Shown in pieces: positions 8,405 to 19,339 of a DNA stretch of 64,000 bases; the stretch's first letter is position 1; each line of letters begins with the position of its first letter. The notes beneath the pieces are model-generated. The model did no database searches. It was not told the origin of the DNA and saw only the letters and a list, made by a program, of their open reading frames with translations. Position numbers and translations under genes: made by a program. This DNA is from Streptomyces sp. ICBB 8177 (GTDB lineage Bacteria; Actinomycetota; Actinomycetes; Streptomycetales; Streptomycetaceae), in NCBI RefSeq assembly GCF_003144095.1, contig NZ_NSKH01000023.1, positions 62,001-126,000 of the forward strand. Reading direction: 5' to 3'.

Positions 8405-9934
8405 TCAGATGTCCCGGAACGTCTCGATCTGGGCTCCGATCGAGTTGAGGCGTTCCGCCAGCTCCTCGTAACCGCGGTTGATGACGTAGACGTTGCGCAG
8501 GACCGACGTGCCCTCGGCGGCCAGCATGGCCAGCAGGACGACGACCGCGGGGCGCAGGGCCGGCGGGCACATCATCTCCGCGGAGCGCCAGCGGGTCGGG
8601 CCCTCGACCAGCACCCGGTGCGGGTCGAGCAGCTTGACGCCCGCGCCGAGGCGGGTCAGTTCGGTCAGGTAGATCGCGCGGTTGTCGTAGACCCAGTCGT
8701 GGATCAGCGTCGAGCCCTGCGCGGTCGCCGCGATGGCCGCGAAGAACGGCACGTTGTCGATGTTCAGGCCGGGGAACGGCATCGGGTGGATCTTGTCCAG
8801 CGGCGCGCGCAGTTTCGACGGGCGCACCGTCAGGTCGATCAGCCGGGTGCGGCCGTTGTCGGCCGGGTACTCCGCGCTGCGCTCGTGGTCGAGGCCCATC
8901 TCCTCCAGCACCGCGAGCTCGATCTCCAGGAACTCGATCGGCACCCGGCGCACCGTCAGCTCCGAGGAGGTCACCACCGCGGCGGCGATCAGGCTCATCG
9001 CCTCCACCGGGTCCTCGGACGGCGAGTAGTCCACGTCGCAGTCGATGCTCGCCAGGCCGTGCACGGTCAGCGTCGTGGTGCCGATGCCGTCGACCCGCAC
9101 GCCCAACTGCTCAAGGAAGAAGCACAGGTCCTGCACCATGTAGTTGGAGCTGGCGTTGCGGATCACGCTCACCCCGGGGTGGCGGGCGGCGGCCAGCAGC
9201 GCGTTCTCGGTCACCGTGTCGCCGCGCTCGGTCAGCACGATCGGGCGGCGCGGGGCGAAGGAGCGGTCGACCTCGGCGTGGTACGAGCCGGTGGTGGCGG
9301 TGACTTCGAGCCCGAAGTGGCGCAGCGCCGCCATGTGCGGGTGCACGGTGCGGGTGCCCAGGTCGCAGCCGCCCGCGTAGGGGATGCGGAAGCGGTTGGT
9401 GCGGTGCATCAACGGGCCGAGGAACATGATGACGCTGCGGGTGCGGCGCGCCGCCTCGGTGTCCATCGCGTCCAGGTCCAGCTGGGCGGGCGGCACGATC
9501 TCCAGGTCGTTGCCGTCGTTGATCCAACGGGTGCGCACGCCGATGGAGTTGAGGACCTCCAGGATGCGGAAGACCTCTTCGATGCGGGCGACCCGGCGCA
9601 GCGTGGTGCGCCCGGCGTTGAGCAGCGACGCGCACAGCAGGGCCACGCAGGCGTTCTTGCTCGTCTTGACGTCGATCGAACCGGACAGGCTGCGGCCGCC
9701 GACGACGCGCAGGTGCATGGGGCCGGCGTAGCCGAGGGAGACGATCTCGCTGTCGAGGGCTTCCCCGATGCGGGCGATCATCTCAAGGCTGATGTTCTGG
9801 TTGCCCCGCTCGATGCGGTTGACGGCACTCTGGCTGGTCCCCAGAGCCTCTGCGAGCTGCGACTGCGTCCAACCACGGTGTTGCCGGGCGTCACGGATGA
9901 GCTTGCCGATGCGTACGAGGTAGTCGTCTGCCAT
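8405..9934 (-). CDS. murA2: MurA paralogue (UDP-GlcNAc 1-carboxyvinyltransferase family) with N-terminal XRE-type HTH
   Basis: 509 residues, about 75 longer than ordinary MurA. Residues 5-63 form a helix-turn-helix of the XRE/Cro type (GWTQSQLAEALGTSQSAVNR). An EPSP-synthase/MurA fold follows from about 73. MurA active-site residues are kept: the Lys-Asn pair (K93, N94) and a Cys in GGCDLGTRTVHPH (C190), equivalent to the fosfomycin-target Cys115 of E. coli. The protein may therefore still use PEP and UDP-GlcNAc, or sense them. Actinobacteria have another, conventional murA. It is divergent from acnA. A palindrome at 9946-9961 overlaps the leader and could be an autoregulatory site for the HTH. 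No clear Shine-Dalgarno precedes the ATG. Confidence 0.85.
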   Translation of the reverse strand: MADDYLVRIGKLIRDARQHRGWTQSQLAEALGTSQSAVNRIERGNQNISLEMIARIGEALDSEIVSLGYAGPMHLRVVGGRSLSGSIDVKTSKNACVALLCASLLNAGRTTLRRVARIEEVFRILEVLNSIGVRTRWINDGNDLEIVPPAQLDLDAMDTEAARRTRSVIMFLGPLMHRTNRFRIPYAGGCDLGTRTVHPHMAALRHFGLEVTATTGSYHAEVDRSFAPRRPIVLTERGDTVTENALLAAARHPGVSVIRNASSNYMVQDLCFFLEQLGVRVDGIGTTTLTVHGLASIDCDVDYSPSEDPVEAMSLIAAAVVTSSELTVRRVPIEFLEIELAVLEEMGLDHERSAEYPADNGRTRLIDLTVRPSKLRAPLDKIHPMPFPGLNIDNVPFFAAIAATAQGSTLIHDWVYDNRAIYLTELTRLGAGVKLLDPHRVLVEGPTRWRSAEMMCPPALRPAVVVLLAMLAAEGTSVLRNVYVINRGYEELAERLNSIGAQIETFRDI

Positions 9935-9945
9935 GGCGACAGGCT

Positions 9946-9961
9946 ATCTCAGATATGAGAT
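9946..9961. promoter_or_regulatory. Dyad ATCTCA-N4-TGAGAT just upstream of murA2
   Basis: ATCTCAGATATGAGAT has perfect 6-base arms around a 4-base centre. It sits 12-27 bases upstream of the murA2 start, where a repressor would block expression. The arms match those of the 16-base dyad at 10095-10110 at 5 of 6 positions. Candidate ligands are the HTH of MurA2 itself or a MarR-type regulator. Confidence 0.5.
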
Positions 9962-10094
9962 GTGTCCGACTTGGGGCGCGTTCAGTACGGCCATTCCGGT
10001 GAGAGGGGTGCGCCTCACGCCGGCCCCGCCGCATCGGCGTGAGGCAGCCCACCGGGGACGAGGCATGACCGACCGGCGGTGATGTACTAGAGTT

Positions 10095-10110
10095 ATCTCG
10101 ACATCGAGAT
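10095..10110. promoter_or_regulatory. Perfect dyad ATCTCGA-CA-TCGAGAT upstream of aconitase
   Basis: Seven-base perfect arms with a 2-base centre, extendable by one pair to 10094-10111. This is the geometry of a MarR-family operator. In S. coelicolor a MarR protein (TamR) is reported to control aconitase, so this may be its site; I am inferring that from position and symmetry. Confidence 0.55.
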
Positions 10111-10142
10111 ATCTACTCAGGGGCGTACCGCTGTCGCGCCAG

Positions 10143-10161
10143 TAAGGTGACCCTAACTTAG
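10143..10161. promoter_or_regulatory. Iron-box-like site (DmdR/IdeR type) upstream of acnA
   Basis: TAAGGTGACCCTAACTTAG matches the DtxR/IdeR consensus TTAGGTTAGSCTAACCTAA at 14 of 19 positions, including the central SCTAAC. A further TTAGGT...ACCTTAG half-dyad overlaps its right side (to 10172). It lies about 80 bases before the acnA start. Iron control of an Fe-S enzyme is plausible but unproven here. Confidence 0.45.
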
Positions 10162-10172
10162 GTACACCTTAG

Positions 10173-12962
<2,790 letters not shown>

Positions 12963-12987
12963 CGCGTCCACCAGCAGGAAAAAGAGC

Positions 12988-13029
12988 GGAAAGGCCGCAT
13001 CCCGCGTAGTGCGGGGTGCGGCCTTTTCC
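12988..13029 (+). terminator. Rho-independent-like terminator after acnA
   Basis: GGAAAGGCCGCATCCCGC pairs with GCGGGGTGCGGCCTTTTCC across a 5-base loop, giving a stem of about 17 bp ending in a short T run. It begins about 25 bases after the acnA stop. Confidence 0.75.
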
Positions 13030-13109
13030 GTATCTTCTGACCGAAGGAGGTCACAACCCGGGAAAGCTTCCCGTGCGAGGCCGCATTCGATCTTGCCCTG
13101 TACATGAAG

Positions 13110-13125
13110 AGTGGACTATACCTGT
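13110..13125. promoter_or_regulatory. DasR-responsive-element-like site upstream of ngcE
   Basis: AGTGGACTATACCTGT agrees with the dre consensus ASTGGTCTAGACCAST at 13 of 16 positions. It lies 101 bases before the ngcE start. DasR is the GlcNAc regulator of streptomycetes, which fits a GlcNAc/chitobiose importer. Binding is inferred. Confidence 0.5.
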
Positions 13126-13226
13126 CCGCGTTCAACGGCCGTCGTTCCACCAGCTTCAGCCAACAGCGGTAACCGGCGCCGGATCCGGTGCACCGCCTGA
13201 GTCCTGGAGAAAGCGAGGACTTGAGC

Positions 13227-14630
13227 ATGGGATCGACCAGTGAGCCCAACCGGCTCAGCCGCCGTGACCTCATCCAGCGCGCCGCAGCGCTGGGCATCGT
13301 CGCGGTGCCGGCCGCGGGTCTGCTGAGCGGCTGCGCTTCGAGCGGCGGCGGCACCAAGCAGGAGAACGGCACCAAGACCGCCACCAACCCGTTCGGCGTC
13401 GTGGACACGGCACCGCTGGACGTGGTGATCTTCAACGGCGGATTCGGCGACGACTACGCCAAGCGCTTCGAGGCGATGTACCGCACCGAGCACCCCAAGG
13501 CCAAGGTCTCCCACACGGCCACCCAGAACATCACCGGTCTGGTGCAGCCCCGCCTCAACGCGGGCGACCCGCCGGACATCATCGACGACTCCGGCAACCA
13601 GCAGATCAAGCTGGACGTGCTGGAGAAGGCCGGCCAGCTGACCGACCTCACCCCACTGCTCCAGGCGCCCTCGGTGGACGACCCGAGCAAGAAGGTGAGC
13701 GACATCCTGATGCCGGGCACCGTCGACCTCGGCACGGTCAACGGCAAGTTCGTCACCCTCCAGTACGTCTACACGGTCTTCGGCCTGTGGTACTCCGGCA
13801 AGCTGTTCAAGCAGCACGGCTGGAGCGAGCCGAAGACGTGGGACGACTTCATCTCGCTGGGCGCCGAGATCAAGAAGGCCGGCATCGCGCCCTTCGCCCA
13901 CCAGGGCAAGTACCCGTACTACATCGACGTGGCCATAACGGACCTGGCCATCAAGAACGGCGGCACCGACTTCCTGACCCGGCTCGACAAGATGGACCCG
14001 ACGATCTGGGACGAGGACCCGGCGCGCAACGCCATCGAGGCGATCTACGAGATCGTGCAGAAGGACTACCTGCTGCCGGGCACCAACGGCATGACGCACA
14101 TCGAGTCGCAGACCGCCTGGAACCAGTACAAGGCCGCGTTCATCCCGTGCGGCGCCTGGCTGGAGAACGAGCAACTGAAGGCGACGCCGTCGGACTTCGA
14201 GATGACGTTCATGCCGATGCCGTCGTTGTCGGGCGACAAGATGCCCTTCCAGGCCATCCGCGGCGGCGCCAACGAGCCGTACATCGTGCCCCGGCAGGCG
14301 AAGAACGCGGCCGGCGGCATGGAGTTCATGCGGCTGATGCTCAGCAAGAAGGGCGCCACCGCCTTCGCCCAGGCCGCCAACTCGCTCACCGTCGTCAAGG
14401 ACGGCGTGGACCCCAGCGTCAAGCTGCGCCCCGGCACCCAGTCCACGGTCACCGCGCTGAAGGCGGCCGGCGCCAACGTCTTCAACCCGACCTACGTCAC
14501 CGACTACAGCGCGTTCGCCACCGACATGGACAACGCCAGCGCCGAGCTGATGGCCAACCGCATGAAGCCCGACCAGTGGCTGAAGACGGTCAAGGCCTCC
14601 GCCCAGAAGGCGGCCAAGGGCGGGTCCTGA
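13227..14630 (+). CDS. ngcE: Carbohydrate ABC transporter substrate-binding lipoprotein (NgcE-like)
   Basis: 467 residues. The signal carries a twin-arginine motif, SRRDLIQ (R12-R13), and ends in the lipobox LSGC (C36), so it is probably a Tat-exported lipoprotein. The mature part is a cluster B/family 1 solute-binding protein (GGFGDDYAKRFEAMYRTEHP, ITGLVQPRLNAGDPPDII). Location next to two MalF/MalG-type permeases and a ROK gene matches, from memory, the ngcEFG locus for GlcNAc and N,N'-diacetylchitobiose uptake. No ATPase gene is present; such systems borrow the shared MsiK ATPase. ATG 13227 is chosen over an upstream GTG (13188) because GCGAGGA lies just before it. Confidence 0.82.
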   Translation: MGSTSEPNRLSRRDLIQRAAALGIVAVPAAGLLSGCASSGGGTKQENGTKTATNPFGVVDTAPLDVVIFNGGFGDDYAKRFEAMYRTEHPKAKVSHTATQNITGLVQPRLNAGDPPDIIDDSGNQQIKLDVLEKAGQLTDLTPLLQAPSVDDPSKKVSDILMPGTVDLGTVNGKFVTLQYVYTVFGLWYSGKLFKQHGWSEPKTWDDFISLGAEIKKAGIAPFAHQGKYPYYIDVAITDLAIKNGGTDFLTRLDKMDPTIWDEDPARNAIEAIYEIVQKDYLLPGTNGMTHIESQTAWNQYKAAFIPCGAWLENEQLKATPSDFEMTFMPMPSLSGDKMPFQAIRGGANEPYIVPRQAKNAAGGMEFMRLMLSKKGATAFAQAANSLTVVKDGVDPSVKLRPGTQSTVTALKAAGANVFNPTYVTDYSAFATDMDNASAELMANRMKPDQWLKTVKASAQKAAKGGS

Positions 14631-14657
14631 CCCGTCCCCGCCGCACACACCGTCACC

Positions 14658-14690
14658 GGTGGCGGCACGCGCCGACCGCGTGCCGCCACC
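14658..14690 (+). promoter_or_regulatory. Strong intercistronic hairpin between ngcE and ngcF
   Basis: GGTGGCGGCACGCG pairs perfectly with CGCGTGCCGCCACC (14 bp) over a CCGAC loop. It begins 27 bases after the ngcE stop and ends 23 bases before the ngcF start. It is likely an mRNA-stabilising or partially terminating element that keeps the binding protein in excess of the permeases. Confidence 0.6.
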
Positions 14691-14713
14691 GCCGCCGAGA
14701 CCGGGCAGGAGCC

Positions 14714-15646
14714 ATGCGACACCGCAAGTACCCGTTCATCGTGGGATTCCTCTTCGTGCCCGTGGTGCTCTACACGGTCCTGATGGTGTGGCCGTACGTC
14801 CAGACCTTCGGCTACTCGCTCACCGACTGGTCGGGCGAGTCGCAGACCATGCACTTCGTCGGGCTGAGGAACTACACTACGCTCTTCGGCGACACGGTCT
14901 TCCGCGAGGCGCTGCTGCACAACGTGCTGCTGCTGGTCTTCCTGCCGGTGATCACCATTCTGCTCGCGCTGTTCTTCGCGTTCATGCTGAACGTCGGCGG
15001 ACGCGGAACGACCGGGGGGGTACAGGGAGTTCGCGGCTCCGGCTTCTACCGGGTGGTCTTCTTCTTCCCGCAGGTGCTGTCGGTGGCCATCCTCGCGGTG
15101 CTCTTCGAGGCGGTCTACCGCAGCGACAGCGGCGGCCTGCTCAACGGCATCCTGGTGAAGGTCGGCCTGGAGAACCCGCAGAACCCCATCGAATGGCTCA
15201 ACGACCCCGGCACCGTGCTGTGGTGCCTGCTGGCCATCGTGGTGTGGCAGGGCGTCGGCTTCTACCTGGTGCTGTTCTCCGCCGCCATGCAGTCCATCCC
15301 CCGCGAGGTCTTCGAGGCCGCGCTGCTGGACGGCGCGGGCCGGGGGCAGACCTTCTTCCGGGTCACGATGCCCCTGCTGTGGGACAGCGTGCAGACCGCC
15401 TGGGTCTATCTCGCCATCGCCGCCATGGACTTCTTCGCCCTGGTCTCCACCCTCACCCCGGGCACCGCGTACGGCGGCGGCCCCGATTACCACAGCGAGG
15501 TGCTGTCCACCTACCTGATGCGCAACTTCCTGTTCTACGGAAAGAGCGGATACGCCTGCGCCATGGGCGTCGTGATCCTGCTCGTCACCCTCGTCGTGTC
15601 GGTCTTCGCGCTGCGGGTCACCCGCCGAGAGCGCATCGAGTTCTGA
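14714..15646 (+). CDS. ngcF: Sugar ABC transporter permease (MalF-type, NgcF-like)
   Basis: 310 residues with six predicted membrane helices, starting with FIVGFLFVPVVLYTVLMVWPYV. The EAA loop near the C-terminal third reads EVFEAALLDGAGRGQTFFRVTMPLL, the interaction site for the ATPase. ATG 14714 is preceded by CAGGAGC. It lies downstream of ngcE and 14 bases upstream of ngcG. With ngcG it forms the channel for the sugar delivered by the NgcE-like lipoprotein. Confidence 0.82.
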   Translation: MRHRKYPFIVGFLFVPVVLYTVLMVWPYVQTFGYSLTDWSGESQTMHFVGLRNYTTLFGDTVFREALLHNVLLLVFLPVITILLALFFAFMLNVGGRGTTGGVQGVRGSGFYRVVFFFPQVLSVAILAVLFEAVYRSDSGGLLNGILVKVGLENPQNPIEWLNDPGTVLWCLLAIVVWQGVGFYLVLFSAAMQSIPREVFEAALLDGAGRGQTFFRVTMPLLWDSVQTAWVYLAIAAMDFFALVSTLTPGTAYGGGPDYHSEVLSTYLMRNFLFYGKSGYACAMGVVILLVTLVVSVFALRVTRRERIEF

Positions 15647-15660
15647 GCGGGGCTGGAGCC

Positions 15661-16593
15661 ATGAGTACGCCGATCAAGGACCCCATCGAGGGCGTGGACG
15701 GCCCCCGTCCGTCCGACCGCCCGCGCCGCGCGTCGGACCAGGAGCGGTTCGCCGACTCCGGCCGGGTGCTCAACGTCTTCTCGCACGGCTTCCTCGCGCT
15801 GTGGGCGGTGCTGATCGTGCTGCCCATCGCCTGGGTGGTGCTGGGGTCGTTCAAGACCGACGCGCAGATCGGCGGCAGCGCCTGGACCTGGCCCGCCGAC
15901 TGGTCGTTCGGCGCCTTCCAGCGCGCGTGGGACAAGGGGGTGGGCGGCTTCCTGCTGCACACCGCGATCGTGCTGGTCTTCTCGGTCTCCCTCACCATGC
16001 TCTTCGGCTCGATGGCCGCCTACGTGCTGGCCCGCTACGAGTTCCGGGGCAACCGGGCGCTGTACTTCTTCTTCGTCGCCGGCGCGATGTTCCCGCCGTA
16101 CCTGGCGCTGGTGCCGCTGTTCTTCATGCTGAAGAACTTCGGCATGCTCAACACCTACCAGGGGCTGATCCTGGTCTACGTCGCGTACTCGATGCCGTTC
16201 ACGGTCTTCTTCATGTACGCGTTCTTCCGCACGCTGCCGACCGCGCTGCACGAGGCCGCGATGCTCGACGGCTGCTCGCACACCCGGGCGTTCTTCCAGG
16301 TCATGCTGCCCCTGGCGAAGCCCGGGCTGGTCAGCGTGGGGATCTTCAACGTGCTGGGGCAGTGGAACCAGTACATCCTGCCGCTGACCTTGATGCAGAA
16401 GCAGTCCGGCACCGACCCGGACCGCTCGGTGCTCACCCAGGGCCTGGTCAACCTGATGTTCCAGTCCGGGTACAAGAACGACATGCCCGCCCTCTTCGCC
16501 GGGATGACCATCGCCATGGTGCCGGTGCTGGTGGTCTACCTGTCCTTCCAGCGCCAGGTCCAGGCGGGCCTGACCGCCGGCACGCTGAAGTAG
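15661..16593 (+). CDS. ngcG: Sugar ABC transporter permease (MalG-type, NgcG-like)
   Basis: 310 residues. A 40-residue hydrophilic N-terminus precedes the first helix (FLALWAVLIVLPIAWVVLGSF). The EAA motif reads ALHEAAMLDGCSHTRAFFQVMLPLAKP. The C-terminal QRQVQAGLTAGTLK is typical of MalG/AraQ-type subunits. It is the last gene of the transporter operon. The following 256 bases up to the ROK gene contain no further gene. Confidence 0.82.
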   Translation: MSTPIKDPIEGVDGPRPSDRPRRASDQERFADSGRVLNVFSHGFLALWAVLIVLPIAWVVLGSFKTDAQIGGSAWTWPADWSFGAFQRAWDKGVGGFLLHTAIVLVFSVSLTMLFGSMAAYVLARYEFRGNRALYFFFVAGAMFPPYLALVPLFFMLKNFGMLNTYQGLILVYVAYSMPFTVFFMYAFFRTLPTALHEAAMLDGCSHTRAFFQVMLPLAKPGLVSVGIFNVLGQWNQYILPLTLMQKQSGTDPDRSVLTQGLVNLMFQSGYKNDMPALFAGMTIAMVPVLVVYLSFQRQVQAGLTAGTLK

Positions 16594-16849
16594 GACGTAA
16601 CGGCGTCAAGCCGTTCAGGCTTCGTCCACTTCTTCAACGGGCACTTTCCCGACATATCGCCCGGATGGGCGAGTCGGTCCCGTACTGCGTACGATGTGTG
16701 ATCATCCGGGGTTGGTGCCGGTCTATCCCTTGACGGGACACAACCCCTGCGGCTCTGCTTAGAGTTCACATGTTGTAGACGACGGGGTCTCACAGTCGCG
16801 GCCCCGTCCCGTCGGGCGGTCGTCGTGCTGCCTGCCGAGGCAGGAGTGG

Positions 16850-18061
16850 ATGTACGTGATGCACGCGCAGACTCCGGGATCGCAGTCGTCCCTGCACCGG
16901 GCCAACCTGGAGCGCGTGGTCCGCGCGGTCCGGCTCGCGGGCTCGCTCACCCAGGCGGAGATCGCCCGCACCACCGGGCTGTCCGCGGCCACCGTCTCCA
17001 ACATCGTCCGCGAGCTGCGCGACAACGGGACGGTGCAGGTCACCCCCACCTCCTCGGGCGGCAGGCGGGCCCGCAGCGTCTCGCTCTCCGGCGACGCGGG
17101 CATCGTGGTCGGCGTCGACTTCGGCCACTCCCACCTGCGCGTCGCGGTCGGCAACCTGGCCCACCAGGTGCTGGCCGAGCAGACCGAGCCGATCGACGTG
17201 GACGCCTCCGCCGCTCAGGGCTTCGACCGCGCCGAGGAACTGGTCGGCCGCCTGATCGCGGCGACCGGCATCGGCGTCGACAAGGTCATCGGCGTCGGCC
17301 TCGGCGTGCCCGGCCCGATAGACGTCGCCACCGGGGTGCTCGGCTCCACCGCGATCCTGCCCGGGTGGGGCGGCATCAACCCGCGCGAGGAGCTGTCCGG
17401 CCGCCTGGGCATGCCGGTCCACGTCGACAACGACGCCAACCTCGGCGCGCTGGGCGAACTGGTCTGGGGCGGCGGGCGCGGCGTGAAGGACCTCGCGTAC
17501 ATCAAGGTCGCCAGCGGCGTGGGCGCCGGCCTGGTGATCAACGGCCGCATCTACCGCGGCCCGGGCGGCACGGCGGGCGAGATCGGGCACATCACGCTGG
17601 ACGAGTCGGGACCGGTCTGCCGCTGCGGCAACCGCGGCTGCCTGGAGACCTTCACCGCCGCCCGCTACGTGCTGGAGCTGCTGCGCGGCAGCCACGGCCC
17701 CGACCTGACGGTGCCGCGCATGGTGCAGCTGGCCCGCGAGGGAGACCCGGGCTGCCGCCGGGTCGTCGCCGATGTCGGCCGCCACGTCGGCATGGGCGTG
17801 GCGAACCTGTGCAACGTGCTCAACCCCAGCCGGGTGGTGCTCGGCGGCGACCTCGCGGAGGCAGGTGAGCTGGTGCTCGGACCGATCCGCGAGTCCGTCT
17901 CGCGTTACGCGATCCCGAGCGCCGCGCGCCAGCTCGCGGTGGTGCCCGGCGCGCTGGGCGGCCGCGCCGAGGTGCTGGGCGCGCTGGCGCTGGTGCTCAG
18001 CGAGATGGGGGATTCGACACTTTTGACGGCGTCTGCTCCGGCGACGCTCGCGTTCAGATAG
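16850..18061 (+). CDS. rok7B7: ROK family transcriptional regulator (Rok7B7-like)
   Basis: 403 residues. A winged helix-turn-helix at about 31-55 (SLTQAEIARTTGLSAATVSN) is fused to a ROK sugar-kinase-like domain with the DxGxxx phosphate motif (GVDFGHSHLRVAVG). It also has the ROK zinc signature EIGH followed by CRCGNRGC near 257-264. It lies between the NgcEFG-like and XylFGH-like operons. In S. coelicolor the equivalent gene encodes Rok7B7, which controls xylose uptake, carbon repression and antibiotic production. A matching motif lies upstream of xylF. The start is uncertain: AGGAG at 16842-16846 is only 3 bases from ATG 16850 but 9 from GTG 16856. Confidence 0.85.
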   Translation: MYVMHAQTPGSQSSLHRANLERVVRAVRLAGSLTQAEIARTTGLSAATVSNIVRELRDNGTVQVTPTSSGGRRARSVSLSGDAGIVVGVDFGHSHLRVAVGNLAHQVLAEQTEPIDVDASAAQGFDRAEELVGRLIAATGIGVDKVIGVGLGVPGPIDVATGVLGSTAILPGWGGINPREELSGRLGMPVHVDNDANLGALGELVWGGGRGVKDLAYIKVASGVGAGLVINGRIYRGPGGTAGEIGHITLDESGPVCRCGNRGCLETFTAARYVLELLRGSHGPDLTVPRMVQLAREGDPGCRRVVADVGRHVGMGVANLCNVLNPSRVVLGGDLAEAGELVLGPIRESVSRYAIPSAARQLAVVPGALGGRAEVLGALALVLSEMGDSTLLTASAPATLAFR

Positions 18062-18095
18062 ATAACAAGGCGTGTCGTTGTCATCTCGTTAATAA

Positions 18096-18108
18096 TTTAC
18101 TTCTTGAC
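18096..18108 (+). promoter_or_regulatory. Rok7B7-like binding motif upstream of xylF
   Basis: TTTACTTCTTGAC fits the Rok7B7 consensus as I recall it (TTKAMKHSTTSAV) at all 13 positions. It sits in an unusually AT-rich stretch (18050-18110) between the ROK gene and xylF, 73 bases before the xylF start. The TTGACG at 18104-18109 overlaps it and could be a -35 element. Confidence 0.55.
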
Positions 18109-18180
18109 GGCATCATGAGGTGAGAGTTGACTCACGTTCACCTCGGCCGCAACGTTGCGGCCCTGTCAGGGAGGTACCCC

Positions 18181-19281
18181 GTGAACACCACTCTGCGTCG
18201 TGTCGTCATCGCCGCGGCCACGGTCTCGATGGCCGCCACCATGGCCGCGTGCGGCAAGGCGGGCAGCAGCAACTCCGGCTCCGCCAGCGTCAGCAAGGGC
18301 TTCCGGATCGGCATCGCGCTTCCGGAGAACCAGACCGCGCGCTACGAGGCGTACGACAAGCCGATGCTCGAAGCGAAGATCAAGCAGCTGTGCCCGAAGT
18401 GCCAGGTCGACTACGAGAACGCCGCTCAGAACGCCAACACCCAGCAGCAGCAGGTCGACACGCTGATCAACGACGGCGACAAGGTCATCATCCTTGACGC
18501 GGTGGACTACAAGGCGATCCAGCCCTCGGTCCAGAAGGCCCACGACAAGGGCGTCAAGATCGTCGCCTACGACCGCCTGGCCCAGGGCCCGGTGGACGCG
18601 TACACCTCCTTCGACAACGAGAAGGTCGGCGAGCAGCAGGGCCAGGCCCTCCTCGCCGCGATGGGCTCCAAGGCCACCCCGAGCAGCCAGATCGTCATGG
18701 TCGACGGTGACAAGGGCGACCCGAACGCCGCCCAGTTCAAGGCCGGCGCCCACAAGGTGCTGGACGGCAAGGTGAAGATCGCCGCCGAGTACGACACCAA
18801 CGGCTGGCTCGCCAACAACGCCAACAGCGAGGTCTCCGGCGCGATCGCCCGCCTCGGCGCCAAGAACATCGCGGCCGTCTACTCGGCCAACGACGGCATG
18901 GCCGCCGGTGTCATCTCGGCCCTGCAGTCCGCGCACATCAGCCCGCTGCCCCCGGTCAGCGGCCAGGACTCCCAGCTGGACGGCGTCCAGCGGGTGGTGG
19001 CCGGCACCCAGGCCTTCACCATCTACAAGCCGTACCGCGACGAGGCCAACACCGCCGCCGAGATGGCGGTCGACCTGGCCACCGGCAAGTCCATCTCCGG
19101 TGTCGCCCCCGACAGCCAGAGCAGCGCCACCAACAAGGACATCCCGTCCAAGCTGATCCCGACCCAGGTGCTGACCCAGAAGAACGTCAAGCAGACCGTC
19201 ATCGACGGCGGGCTCTACACCGTCTCGCAGATCTGCACCTCCCAGTTCGCCTCGGCCTGCTCCAAGATCGGCCTGTCGTAA
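18181..19281 (+). CDS. xylF: Xylose-type ABC transporter substrate-binding lipoprotein
   Basis: 366 residues. A signal peptide with lipobox MAAC (C24) is followed by a periplasmic-binding-protein type 1 domain of the XylF/RbsB class: RIGIALPENQTARYEAYDKPMLEAK, VIILDAVDYKAIQP, VYSANDGMAAGVISAL. It captures a pentose or related sugar outside the membrane. The GTG start at 18181 is supported by AGGGAGG at 18168-18174; an in-frame TTG at 18127 would add an implausible hydrophilic leader and has no ribosome site. First gene of the transporter operon. Confidence 0.87.
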   Translation: MNTTLRRVVIAAATVSMAATMAACGKAGSSNSGSASVSKGFRIGIALPENQTARYEAYDKPMLEAKIKQLCPKCQVDYENAAQNANTQQQQVDTLINDGDKVIILDAVDYKAIQPSVQKAHDKGVKIVAYDRLAQGPVDAYTSFDNEKVGEQQGQALLAAMGSKATPSSQIVMVDGDKGDPNAAQFKAGAHKVLDGKVKIAAEYDTNGWLANNANSEVSGAIARLGAKNIAAVYSANDGMAAGVISALQSAHISPLPPVSGQDSQLDGVQRVVAGTQAFTIYKPYRDEANTAAEMAVDLATGKSISGVAPDSQSSATNKDIPSKLIPTQVLTQKNVKQTVIDGGLYTVSQICTSQFASACSKIGLS

Positions 19282-19339
19282 CCCCGTCCCGGCGTGGGCC
19301 CGGTCGCTGACCGGCCCCCGGCCGTCCGAAAAGACCCCT

